DNA of 26,773 bases from Rodentolepis nana. Taxonomy: Eukaryota > Platyhelminthes > Cestoda > Cyclophyllidea > Hymenolepididae. The notes below the pieces were generated by a model, which saw only the letters and a program-made list of their open reading frames with translations, was not told the origin of the DNA and searched no databases. The stretch lies in assembly GCA_900617975.1 (NCBI GenBank), contig UZAE01012389.1:1-26773 (forward strand). The letters are read 5' to 3'. Numbering within the stretch: position 1 is the first letter of the stretch; the number at the start of each line of letters is the position of its first letter. Positions 1-9,318 of this stretch are shown piece after piece. Made by a program: the position numbers and the translations under genes.

Positions 1-758
1 CCCCCCCCCGCCCAGATAATTTAATTTCTGTTATAAATCCAGTATTATAGCTCCTTTTCCCTAATGTTCTTGTTAATATTTTGTATACTTTTGACAAGCT
101 ATTTCTTCTTATTTCACGCAGTTGTGACAGCTATTTCATTTCATCTTCATTGGAAGCTGGTAATTGGATTGATTTTGAATTTGGCTTCCCGGTAGACTTT
201 CTGGATCTAATAGTATGATGTCTCAACTCAGTGAATAAGATAGGTATTGTTGTCTGGATGGGACACAGGTGTCAAGGTGACATGAGCTTCCATGCGGTCG
301 GCGTGTGGACTTTCCCGACTGTCTAGTGGACGACTCAAACTCTCTCTCACTTAACCCCCTGCCCAACTTTTCTCTCACTCTGTCTCCTAACTTACTCTTG
401 TCAAATTTGTGGGCCATCCAAAATCTGGGGTAAGCACATCTACCCCAACCGCTCAGGTTATCAGTGTGTGTGTATGTGAGTGTGTCACTGTGACCTTATT
501 CGAATCCCCTTAGCGTTTATTTGGGTTGAAACTCGTTTTTAATTCAGTTTTTTTTGTATTAGCGATAAAAGTGTCAATTTTCTTAACTCTTCTTATCTTT
601 AAGTAGCTTGTGGTCTCCTTCGAAATCGCGGGGAATTCAACCCATTTGTTCGCCAAATCACCCTATTGCCAATCCAATAGCAATTTAAAGGCCAAGCTGC
701 TCTTTGTTCGTGATGGTTTTAGGAACTCATACAGCTAATCAATGCTCTATTTAAATGT
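1..758. other. Non-coding flank upstream of retroposon copy 1
   Basis: No supportable gene. A 64-codon minus frame at 223-417 has no family resemblance. A TG-rich tract lies at 461-490 and a poly(C) run at the very start. The stretch may be intron of the fascin gene. Confidence 0.5.
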
Positions 759-1084
759 ATTTATTTATTTATTTCAAATGGCAGGCTTTATGATAGTTAT
801 CATTAGTCCTTTAGCTGACTTCGGGCTTCACAGAGGGGAGGAACATCAAAGTGGGAAAAATTCGAGAGGGGAACAGAAAAGTGATTGAAGGATGTAAAAG
901 AGATTGACAGACACAAAGGCAGAGAAAAGGTAAGGTGAGTATTATGGAAGTGGTAGAATATGACATACAGTGGGGTGAGGGTAGTTTGAAGTCAAAGTCA
1001 ACTGCCGGTTTATAGGCTTTATTTGTCGTATGAGTATACGTTGTCCAGGGTGCACCACGTGGAGGTAAGTCTATCGCACACCCC
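759..1084 (-). mobile_element. SINE-like retroposon, copy 1 (full length)
   Basis: This 326-bp copy runs from an (ATTT)n tract through CAAATGGCAGGC to CGCACACCCC on the plus strand. The RNA sense is inferred to be minus, because that strand starts GGGGTGTGCGATAG and ends in AAAT repeats. It has no coding potential beyond a chance 111-codon minus frame. The tRNA-Lys relic lies 42 bp beyond its 5' end (CCA included). No clear target duplication is seen. The other six copies share this order of blocks. Confidence 0.8.
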
Positions 1085-1129
1085 AAAATAATGTGCAGAG
1101 AAGATCGTACCGACACCCTCGTGCACTGG

Positions 1130-1202
1130 CGCCCGAACAGGGACACGAACCCTGGACCCTCAGATTAAAAGTCTGGTGTTCTACCGACTGAGCTATCCGG
1201 GA
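1130..1202 (-). tRNA. tRNA-Lys(TTT)-like sequence with encoded CCA, probably a pseudogene
   Basis: The minus strand reads as a 73-nt tRNA-Lys with anticodon loop CTTTTAA and a perfect A box (TAGCTCAGTCGG). It departs from the animal tRNA-Lys(UUU) sequence I know at several paired or fixed sites: T1 opposite C72, A24 opposite C11, C27 opposite A43, and T in place of the near-invariant A58 in the T loop (GGTTCGTGTCC). The next three bases, 1127-1129, encode CCA, which animal nuclear tRNA genes normally lack. A copied mature tRNA or decayed gene is more likely than a working one. Confidence 0.7.
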
Positions 1203-2084
1203 CATTATTGAAAAGTATTGCATTCGTTTCTCTTACCCACTTTGCCCATCAATCACATTCATTTTTGTGGCTTGACCTTTACGTTGTGGCTAGTGTTAGT
1301 CATTTCTCCAAAATGGAGTTGTTTTTTTTTCGTTTCCGGTCCTCGCATCCAATAGGCATTGGAATTTCCTAATTGCATTAGGAGACGCGCGTTTAGAACA
1401 CTTGACTTGTGAAGAGGGACGGATGTAGTACAGGACCGCTCTTACGAGAACTCACTTTCTAGCGTTTCTTCTGTTAACTGAAATTAACTATGGGCATGTT
1501 GCCTCCCACAAAGCAATCTGCAAGTTGTCCAACATAATTATTTTTATATAAAAATACTCCGAAGACCAGGCACCACTCGCTGTATCTAAGCCAAGAGGAG
1601 GTGAAGATACTGTTGGCATAAACTGGACTCTGAAGAGGGAGAGGCTAAGAGGATTATTATGAGTAGGTTGTTACTAAAACTCCCCAATTGGGAGTATTCA
1701 GAACCTGGTGGAAAGGTGCTTACTAAGTCGTAATTCAAATTGTTCGTTCCAATGCTACCAAACAGAATGAAAGATGGGAGGGGGAGGGGGGTGACGTTCT
1801 CCTACAGGTGAAAATCGATAGATCGATATTCTGAATTATTGAATAGCGTTAATATAAAATATTTACTGTAATTAGGAACCTCGACTTACCTAGGCCATAG
1901 TAATTAGTCAAAGTTTTTATCCTTCTTTTTAAGGTGGAAAGGAGGGGGGTGGGGTGGGGTGGGGTGGAGGGGAGACAATCGTGTCAAAGCCCCTGTGTCT
2001 CAACATGTTTTCATTAATGGCCCGGGCAATAGGGTCCTGGATATCGAGATTTCAAGCACCGGAATTTGCCTTTTTGTTTTGTAG
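1203..2084. other. Non-coding stretch before the first visible fascin exon
   Basis: No fascin trefoil-1 exon could be recognised. It holds a G-rich patch near 1780 and the quadruplex candidate, and ends in a good polypyrimidine tract and acceptor (TTTTTGTTTTGTAG). It is probably intron. Confidence 0.55.
1944..1972 (+). repeat. GGGGT tandem repeat, G-quadruplex candidate
   Basis: A G-run of six, then three GGGGT-spaced runs, then GGAGGGG give at least four G-tracts of four or more with one-base loops, the pattern of a very stable quadruplex. It lies about 110 bp before the first fascin exon in the window. Confidence 0.7.
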
Positions 2085-5000
2085 ATTCATCTACGATCTG
2101 TGAACCGAAATAATGTCATCCGCAGCGCTAAGAAGGAGTCTGAGCTTCGTGTCGCGACAAAGTTGCCCAACAGCCCCAAATTCCTTCTCTGGCTTCAGCA
2201 GTTGCCCTTACCAGCCGCGTCGGTTCAAAGTTCGTGTGGTAAAGAGGAGGTGGCCAGACTCTCTCGAGTGGCTCTGCGCACCCAATCGGGTCGTTATCTC
2301 CACTCCAGTGGCAAACTTGTTGGCAGTATTGATGAAGCCACTCTCTTCGCTGTCTCATTCAAACCTGGTAAGTTGTTTTTTTCCCGCCATCTTTCCATTT
2401 AGATCCTTTGAAACCGTTTTGTTTGTTTGTATACTAAGTCCGTTCTGTTCTGCTGTGGTATGCTAGGAAGTTTAGTTTCCGCCAGTGTGTTAGAGGGGCC
2501 TTATGTGTTGTCATCTTTGGATTAAAATGTCTGCAGACTGATCACAATTTTGGGGATCGGTTTCCCTCCCCCCCCCACTCTCCTCCTGATTAATGCCAAG
2601 ACTGGATCCACTTGGGGAGAATCTACTTGAATCGATAAGCCCGACATGATTTTGATCTACTTATATTTACTCAATTACTATAAGAGAATTGAATTAGACG
2701 ATTTGACGTACTAGAGAATTTGCCAAAAGAATGACGTTTTTTCTTAATTCTAGTTAGTGATTCATCTTCATTCGTCCTTCAGACCTTTGCGCTAGGAGAA
2801 ACTCACATTCTGCTGTCGAACTCCTAGCTATCGACTTCGCCGATGAGTATTCTAATCGGTGTGCCGACTAACAGATTGTTGGGCAAAAGTGACACACGAT
2901 TTCATTTTCCATTCGCATTTGTGTACCATCACCAATTGTGAAAGGCAGTTATTAAAATGTTTGGTAGGGAGTGGGGAAAGCAAACACCCCCAGGGTGTCA
3001 CAATAATCGCTCTGTTTTTTTTTGGCTTATAGCTACATCCCAGAAGCTCATGTTCCAAGATGAGAAAGGCCAATATTTGACCGTGGGTGCGGGTGGCGTT
3101 CTCCTTGTCAAAAGTGGTCTTCGAGAGCCCAGAAGAGAAGAAGTTTTCGCCATCGATCCTCCCTCAATCCAAGTGCGACTTTGGGCCTTTAACAACAAAT
3201 TCGCCTGCAACAAACACGGTGTGTTAATTGATTATTTAAAACATCTACTTGCCATGTTTTTTTTCACTTGTATTTATTCAATCTCTCTGTTATAACTGAT
3301 TGTTACTTCAGAGTTCCAATTCTAATGGAATAATAATCCAATTTTCCGCCTGCTTATATCAATTACGATTTTCAATGCATGAATCGGATGGCACTTTAAT
3401 AAGTTTCCGCTAAAGCGGCTGAAATTTGTTGTTTCTTCCTCATTCGTTGGGGGGGGGGGGGGGGTTGTTGGCCTGTAATTGGTTACAGTTTGTCAATGAC
3501 CTTAATGCTTAATTTACTCTATTACGCCTTTGACAGTGCTTATTTTGAATCCCCCATCTCCAGCATCCTTTTGCGGATATTCGCGTGACTTCCTCATTTT
3601 GGTAAGCAGTTTAATTCCATCCACTTTATCAATCCAGGTGGAAGTTAGCGTTTGGTCCCACCTTTGACCTTATGTCAATCAAGTCTGAGGCTATCTTCCC
3701 CTTGTTTGATCTTAACTCCGAGTTACCCCTAAGTTGATTTAACCTCATTCGCAATCAAGGCTCTGATAAGGAAAGGTGAGTTCCCCTTTATATTTTGTTG
3801 CCAAGGTATTAAATCAATTGGTGATCAGGCTTTGAATTAGTGGGGGGGGGGATTTTACTCCCGAATTCAAACGAAACCAGACTGCTTAAATCTGTGAAAT
3901 CCTCAATCATCCGAGAAGTGGCTCTTAGAATGGTCAAATCAATACCAATCTCTGGTGATGGCAGGCATATTATAGCTCCACCATGACTTTCCCTTCCAAT
4001 TTGAATTGGATTTGATGAGAGCGCCAACGTTGTTTAAGTAATCATCGGATTGAACGGATCTTACATACTTGGAAATCTGTGTATTCACTCAGTTATCGAT
4101 CCTGAATTTTCAAACTTAGTGGCATTATATGGTTGATCTCTAATAATGATTCAAATTTGATGGTCCACTTATCCCGTTAGAACTTGAACAGATGCAACAT
4201 TATGGGAACCATCTTGGTGTTATCACGCCACTTCATGCCAAATTTTCCGTTACTTCATGTTCTCCATCCGTTTACCTTGTGTCACAGATCCCGGGAGCTT
4301 CGATGAAATGACGAAGTTACAAGGGCGATCCATTGTTAGAGTGTTGAAAGTGGATTCCTATCTCTCCATGTGTGTGTCGATGAGAGATCGGGTTTTGGCC
4401 TTTTTAGGGCAAATTTTCGTTTATATCAAATTGCAGGCTTTATGATAGTCGTCAGTAGCCCTTTAGTTGACTTCGGGATTGACCGAGGGGAGGAACATGA
4501 AATGCACAAAAAGTCGAGAGAGGAGGGTGGGGGGGGGGGGAACAGAAGAGTTATTCACAGATGTAAGAGAGACAGACACAAAGGTGGGTAATGTGAGTAC
4601 CGTAAGGTGGTGTAATATGCCATACAGTAGGGTTATGATGGCTTGAAGTTAGAAGTCAACCGTCGGTTTATAGACTTTTTTTAGCCGTATGAGTATACGT
4701 TGCCCAGGGTGCCCCACGTGGAGGCAAGTCTGTCGCACACCCTGTTCAATACTAATTCTGGGTGAAATAATGCCAAGATCTGGATCTCTTTATTGAAAAA
4801 CTGGAATTCTAGAAAGGACCTTTTGAACTCTGATTTAGCAGGCGAACACTTTGGCCACACCAAGCCACCATCCCGTAAATATCATTTCAGTATTCCATGC
4901 CCTTAATCTGACAGTAATAGTTAATTTATTAGCACTTGATTGATTCAACGCCAAATTTTACACAGTATCATCGATTTTCAGGGCACTAGCGCGCCTTCAG

Positions 5001-8000
5001 TCATATCTTAACTCCACCCCATTGCTTATTCTTCGGGTACATGCGTATGGGAAAAAGGATTGTAAATGTTGAAGCTAAGTATGTTCTGGTGTTTTTTTTT
5101 CAAAAAATATTTTCCTATTCTACTGAATGTGCAGGCCTAACATTCTCCACTACTATGGGAGAGACAGACGAGGAGAAGGAGACGGTGTATCAGTTGGAGT
5201 ACCTTGGCGGTGGTCGGGGTTTGAACATGAGTGCCATTGCAAACACCTCTACTACTCCCTCTGCTGACTGCTCACCGGCTGTCTTCAACTTTGATGGAAC
5301 AGACGAGAGCCGCTCTTACCTCACCACTGGACTCTGGCGTCTTCGCGCACAGGACGGCCGCCTCTGGCGAATCCCCTCCTCCGGGTCCGCTGATCTTGCT
5401 CCCCAAGATTGGTAGGTCATTGATTAATCAATAGACACATTTATTTATTTCAAATGGCAGGCGTTTTGATAGCTACCCCTCTAGGTTCATCAAAGTAGCA
5501 GAAAGTCGAGGGGTGGGGAACAACAGAGGGAAGATTAATCAGAGTAGCAGAAAGTCGAGGGGTGGGGAAGAGAAGCTCATCAAAGTAGCAGAAAGTCGAG
5601 GGGTGGGGAACAGAAGACCGATTCACAGATGCGTAAGAGACAGACAAACACAAAGGTAGAGAAAAAGGTGAGGTGAGTACTGCGGAAGATGTCGAATATG
5701 ACATACAGTGGGGTGATGTCAGTTTGAAGTGAGAAGTCAACTGTCAGTTAATAGACTTTTTTGCCCTATGAGTATGCGTTGCCCAGGGTGCACTACGTGG
5801 AGGTAAGTCTATCGCACACCCCCCAATAGACACATAATTTTCACTATTGTGATATTGCTCATGGGGTTGTACACACTTGGTTCGCTACTGCGTAATGATT
5901 AATAGGAACTGCTGCCATCCAGTGAATGCATTGGCCATCCAATGGGAGGGACTTTCCCATTCAAGAAGAGAACGGTTGAATAGAACTTCAGTTTAGCTCA
6001 GGTTTCCCTGAAATTTCGCCTTTGTGTAAATTTTTTTGCGAATTTCGATTATCGACTATGAACAACTCCGCATCCTCTCTTAGTGTTTGCGATGCTTAAT
6101 TGAGAATTAATTATGCAAATTTTACCATTTTTCTCTTTTATATTGTATGCTGAATAGTTTCCAGCCACTTGACTCCTAGTTAGATGAAAGTTCAAGGAAT
6201 TGGCTCTGCGTATTTTAAATGCATCCATCCGCCCGTCAACTACTTCACACCAATCAAAGAAGCTGAGCAGTTTTTTTTTGAAATTCTATTAGCTTAAGTC
6301 GCTATTTTTATCGATTTTTTCTCCACCAAGTACTTTTTGAAGTAATCCACTTTGTAAAGGACCGCGCAGAAGGCGCATGATTTAGTACGCAAACCACATG
6401 AGAACAAATTGGTTCAAAAGTTGCATAACTAAATTCACTGTCATTGTCTTAATTTATATTTAAACTTACTATCCAACTATCTTCTCCTTTGTTTTCGATT
6501 CCATAATAATGCGGATATTTTATTAATTGATTTTTGATTTCAGCAAAGATCCATCGACACAATTCGAAATTCTCTACATATCCTCATACCAGGAGGAGGA
6601 AGATGGGGGCACTAAGACCAAGATTAATCCATACGGTGGAATTGTAATCCGCACTTTAGAAGGGAGGTCAACCGCTGTGAAGCCTCTGGGAGCTCTTGGT
6701 GCAACTGAGCGTCTTGCAGACACTTCTGGATGGACACCAACGCCGCCTGAAGTCTTGCACCTCCTTCCTCTGATCAATCGCACATCGGTAGCAATCTACT
6801 CACCTCTGGCATGTGCTTACCTTGCTCCTATAACCCCACACAGCTCAAATGCTCGGCGTACTAGCTTCGGTGCTTCCTCCGCTGTGGATTGTACAAGTTG
6901 TGTACCTCAACAATGGTTCATAAGGAACCTTGTAAATGGAACAGTCCAATTTTTCACTAGTAAGTTCTTTAGTAGTCGTACTGTTATTCTGATTTCCGAC
7001 TGTGGACTTGGAGATCATTCCTTATTTAACTCACAGTTGAAAGCTTATATTGGCTCCTTTTTAACTAACTTCAGTAATCTCATGAGAAGTAGCTGGTGCT
7101 TGTCGCCATATTGTCCACAAAGATCCGGAAGATCAGTCTCCGTGTCGCGAAAAGATTTTATCGTATGATCAGACATTATGCGCCTATATATCGTTTATTT
7201 ATTTATATCAAATGGCAGGCGTTTTGATGGTTATCATTAGCCCTTTAGTTGACTTCAGACTTCACAGAGGGGAGGAGGAACATCAAAGTGAAAAAGGTTG
7301 AGAGGGGGGGGGGGGACAGAAGAGTGTTTCAAAGACGAAGGTAGAAAAGTAGAAAAATAATAATAATATTTGAGTAAAATCTTTCAATTGAGATCGAGAG
7401 GGGGGGGTGAGATATTGGGAGACCAAAAGTTCCAAATACTTGCCAAGGTAACAGGGAAGGCAGAAGTGCAGTTAGCTATCAAGTCAATCATGTGTGAATG
7501 AAATTTGAGTAAGGTGAACTGGGCACCATTAAAACAAGAGTTATTTTTACACATTTACAATAAAAAGGGTTTTTTTGTTCGAGATGAAGGAAATGCAGTT
7601 TTCGTTGATGAAAAATATTTCAACAGTCCAAGTCTTGCTTCGCCAATTACCTCTTGAGGCCAAAATGTCGTAATTTTCCATGCTCTACAGAGCAACTTTT
7701 TGTCCATGGTATAGTCGTGGCTTATTGGTCTGTTGTAAAACTATGAGAATTATCGATTTTTTTGTAATTAACCAAATTAATCTTTTGAGCTAAATTATTC
7801 CGTTGCAAATACTGTCATTGAATCTCCTGCCTTACACCTGAGTTCTATCTAACAGACCTTCATTTACTTTACCAGAAATGGACAGTGGTTGGATGATACT
7901 TTACGCCACAGGTCAAGGCAATTTGGCACTAGCTGAAAGCAATGCTGGACCCGATGAAATTGGAGACAACCAAGGAGCCAGTCTTGAAACGGAGTTTGTA

Positions 8001-8153
8001 ATCTGCATGACTGATGACAAATTCGCTCTTCTGCGATGCCTGAAACAGGTTGGGGGTCAACGAAAGGCTTCTTATCTCACTGCCAACCTCCAAGGAAACA
8101 TCAAGTTGGATGGTTCTGGAGTTATTACACCTGGATACATTTGGCAGTTGTAA
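2085..8153 (+). CDS. FSCN: Fascin-family actin-bundling protein, C-terminal part (5' end outside or unresolved)
   Basis: Five exons join in phase: 2085-2367, 3033-3218, 5135-5411, 6544-6959 and 7876-8153 (stop TAA). They give 479 residues with no start codon, because the first exon opens mid-protein at IHLRSVNRNNV. Fascins cross-link F-actin into parallel bundles through four beta-trefoil domains in filopodia and microvilli. The match is to trefoils 2-4: GRYLHSSGKLVGS near residues 70-83, FAVSFKPG then LMFQDEKGQYLTVG across the first junction, EEVFAIDPPSIQVRLWAFNN, LINRT at 325-329 (human fascin has LINRP), and a final YLTANLQGNIKLDGSG followed by IWQL, equivalent to human YLKGDHAG...LWEY. 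From the homologous point it is over 100 residues longer than human fascin, with inserts in exons 3 and 4. Trefoil 1 and part of 2 should lie upstream; I could not place their exons in 1-2084. Three of its introns carry antisense retroposon copies. Confidence 0.86.
2368..3032 (+). other. Fascin intron
   Basis: GTAAGT donor, and acceptor TTGGCTTATAG. I see nothing recognisable in its 665 bp. Confidence 0.8.
3449..3464 (+). repeat. Poly(G) run
   Basis: An unbroken G homopolymer of about 16 bases in a fascin intron. Similar runs of 8-13 G or C recur at 1-9, 3841, 4529, 7307, 9518, 17830, 19570, 22047 and 22538. Confidence 0.85.
4420..4743 (-). mobile_element. SINE-like retroposon, copy 2 (in fascin intron)
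   Basis: Full-length copy of the same family in the 3219-5134 fascin intron, antisense to the gene. Shared blocks are GCAGGCTTTATGATAG, GAGGGGAGGAACAT, CAGACACAAAGG, TATGAGTATACGTTGCCCAG and CACGTGGAGGCAAGTCTGTC. A run of a dozen G stands where other copies have a few. The tail is degraded (TTTATATCAAATT). Confidence 0.8.
5441..5823 (-). mobile_element. SINE-like retroposon, copy 3, with 12-bp target duplication
   Basis: Full-length copy in the 5412-6543 fascin intron, antisense to the gene. CAATAGACACAT occurs immediately on both sides (5429-5440 and 5824-5835), a clear target-site duplication. Its middle is enlarged by a threefold repeat at 5487-5621, and the segment next to the tail is shortened. 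The 5' head is intact. Confidence 0.88.
5487..5621. repeat. Threefold repeat inside retroposon copy 3
   Basis: Three units of about 41-49 bp carry AGTAGCAGAAAGTCGAGGGG in near-identical form, separated by short variable pieces. Other copies have a single unit, so the expansion is private to copy 3 or its source. Confidence 0.85.
5836..6543 (+). other. Remainder of the fascin intron after copy 3
   Basis: Nothing recognised. It ends in a pyrimidine-rich acceptor (TTTTTGATTTCAG). Confidence 0.75.
7194..7350 (-). mobile_element. SINE-like retroposon, copy 4 (5'-truncated)
   Basis: Tail-side half of the family only, in the 6960-7875 fascin intron. It runs from TTTATTTATTTATATCAAAT through GGCAGGCGTTTTGATGG and a run of a dozen G to about 7350, where similarity stops. 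The conserved 5' head (GTATGAGTATACG to CGCACACC) is missing, as expected from incomplete reverse transcription. The right boundary is approximate. Confidence 0.72.
7351..7875 (+). other. Remainder of the fascin intron after copy 4
   Basis: Nothing recognised except a G-rich patch at 7396-7410. Confidence 0.75.
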
Positions 8154-8327
8154 GAAGGGGGTGGGGAGTGGTGAACATCTATCCACACAACATACTCCTA
8201 CTGCAACTTCGATCACTTTAGTAGACAATGAACTGTCATTAACTTATCTCGAATTATGCCAATTCTGTTGCCGCCATTTCCTCCTATTTATTCCTTGTTT
8301 ACCTGAAAATTTCATAATGTAATTTTC

Positions 8328-8333
8328 ATTAAA
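8328..8333 (+). promoter_or_regulatory. Probable poly(A) signal of fascin (ATTAAA)
   Basis: ATTAAA lies 175 nt after the fascin stop and is followed by a T/G-containing stretch. It is the first good hexamer in the 3' flank. Confidence 0.5.
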
Positions 8334-8480
8334 AAAAATTGTTGCAACTTAAAGTAAGTTGTCTAATTGGACAGTTTCATAGTGCTCACCTGCTCTTTAT
8401 TAAACTTTCAATTATGCAAACAGCAGAAGGGAGAGGATGAAATGCCTTTACTTTATTTACTCATATTTATATCGAATGGA

Positions 8481-8871
8481 GAAGGGCTAATGATAAATAT
8501 CATTTATTTATTTATTTCAAATGGCAGGCGTTTTGATAGATATCATTAGCCATTTAGCTGACTTCGGGCTTCACAGAGGGAAGGTTCATCAAAGTAGCAG
8601 AAAGTCGAGGGGTGGGGAACAGAAGAGCGATTCACAGATGTAAAAGAGGCAGACAGACACGAAGGTAGAGAAAAAGGTAAGGTGAGTACTGTGAAAGGGG
8701 TCGAATATGACAACCGGGGAGGTCGTTGTAGTTTGAAGTGAGAAGTCAACCGCCAGTTAATAGACTCTTGTCGTATGAGTATACGTTGCCCAGGGTGCAC
8801 CACGTGGAGGTAAGTCTATCGCACACCCCGATGATAAATATCCTAAAGCCTGCCATTTGAAATAAATAAAT
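8481..8871 (+). mobile_element. Older inverted copy of the retroposon, split by copy 5
   Basis: Two pieces, about 8481-8501 and 8843-8871, join across copy 5. On the minus strand they read TTTCAAATGGCAGGCTTTAG, then GATATTTATCATTAGCCCTT, the tail-proximal block of the family. Only about 50 bp of the old copy is recognisable, and it is the sole copy in this orientation. Confidence 0.78.
8502..8830 (-). mobile_element. SINE-like retroposon, copy 5, inserted inside an older copy
   Basis: Full-length 329-bp copy with a fresh (ATTT)4-like tail. ATGATAAATATC flanks it exactly at 8490-8501 and 8831-8842. Removing it rejoins an older copy lying in the opposite direction. It shares the block GTAGCAGAAAGTCGAGGGGT with copy 3, which suggests one subfamily. 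Confidence 0.9.
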
Positions 8872-9114
8872 ATCAAATGGAGGGGTTTATGATAGTCATC
8901 AGTAGCCCTTAAGTTGACTTCGGGATTCACAGAGGGGAGGATCATCAAAGTGACAAAATGTCGAGAGAGGGGGGGGGAACAGAAGAGTCATTCACAGATG
9001 TGAGAGACTGACACAAAGGTAGCCAAGGTGAGTACCGTGAAAGTGGTGCAACATGCTATACAGTGGGGTTATGTTAGTTTGAAGTCAGAAGTCAACTGTC
9101 GGTTTATAGACTTT
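8871..9114 (-). mobile_element. SINE-like retroposon, copy 6 (5'-truncated)
   Basis: The family sequence runs from ATCAAATGGAGGGGTTTATG to GGTTTATAGACTTT, then stops before the 5' head. It directly abuts the inverted relic, sharing an (AAAT)n junction at 8861-8873. It contains a run of nine or more G at the same place as copies 2 and 4. Confidence 0.8.
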
Positions 9115-9195
9115 AGCCTTATTTGGCTGTGGTGGATTCTAAGTTGGTGGTCCCGAATGCCAAAGTCTGAGCTTAGTAGGTCCATAATCGGTAGT

Positions 9196-9318
9196 TCAGA
9201 TCATGGGAGTTAGGGCTGTTGGTGGGTGAGCTCTTAGAGTCTCCCCCCCATATTTCATCAAAAGTTCTCCATTCAGCTTCCCAGCGGAAGCAGCTGTGCT
9301 ACCTCCAGAGAACATCAT
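9196..9318 (-). pseudogene. Possible LINE reverse-transcriptase relic
   Basis: A minus-strand frame starting MMFSGGSTAASAG continues KLNGELLMKYGGETL, then ends at a stop at 9196. The block resembles the segment just before the RT palm in many LINEs (K-x-A-G-x-D-G-x-x-x-E-x-L-K-x-G-G-E). The frame is only 40 codons with no intact flanks, so this is a relic at best. It lies 80 bp from truncated copy 6. Confidence 0.3.

Larger units (their letters stand above)
3219..5134 (+). other. Fascin intron with copy 2
   Basis: GTGTGT donor and acceptor GAATGTGCAG. Apart from copy 2 and two poly(G) runs nothing is recognised. The rest is unique-looking AT-rich DNA. Confidence 0.8.

Noticed and set aside
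223..417. 64-codon minus ORF
   Set aside because: Low-complexity charged peptide with no family match, splice structure or conserved context.
1127..1144. Retroviral lysine primer-binding site
   Set aside because: The similarity to tRNA-Lys continues through the entire 73-nt body, anticodon included. A primer-binding site would match only about 18 nt, and no LTRs or retroviral genes are near.
811..1146. 111-codon minus ORF, and shorter ones at 5450-5740, 8546-8803 and 10145-10330
   Set aside because: They lie in retroposon copies and share short peptides only because the DNA is repeated. Frames break differently in each copy.
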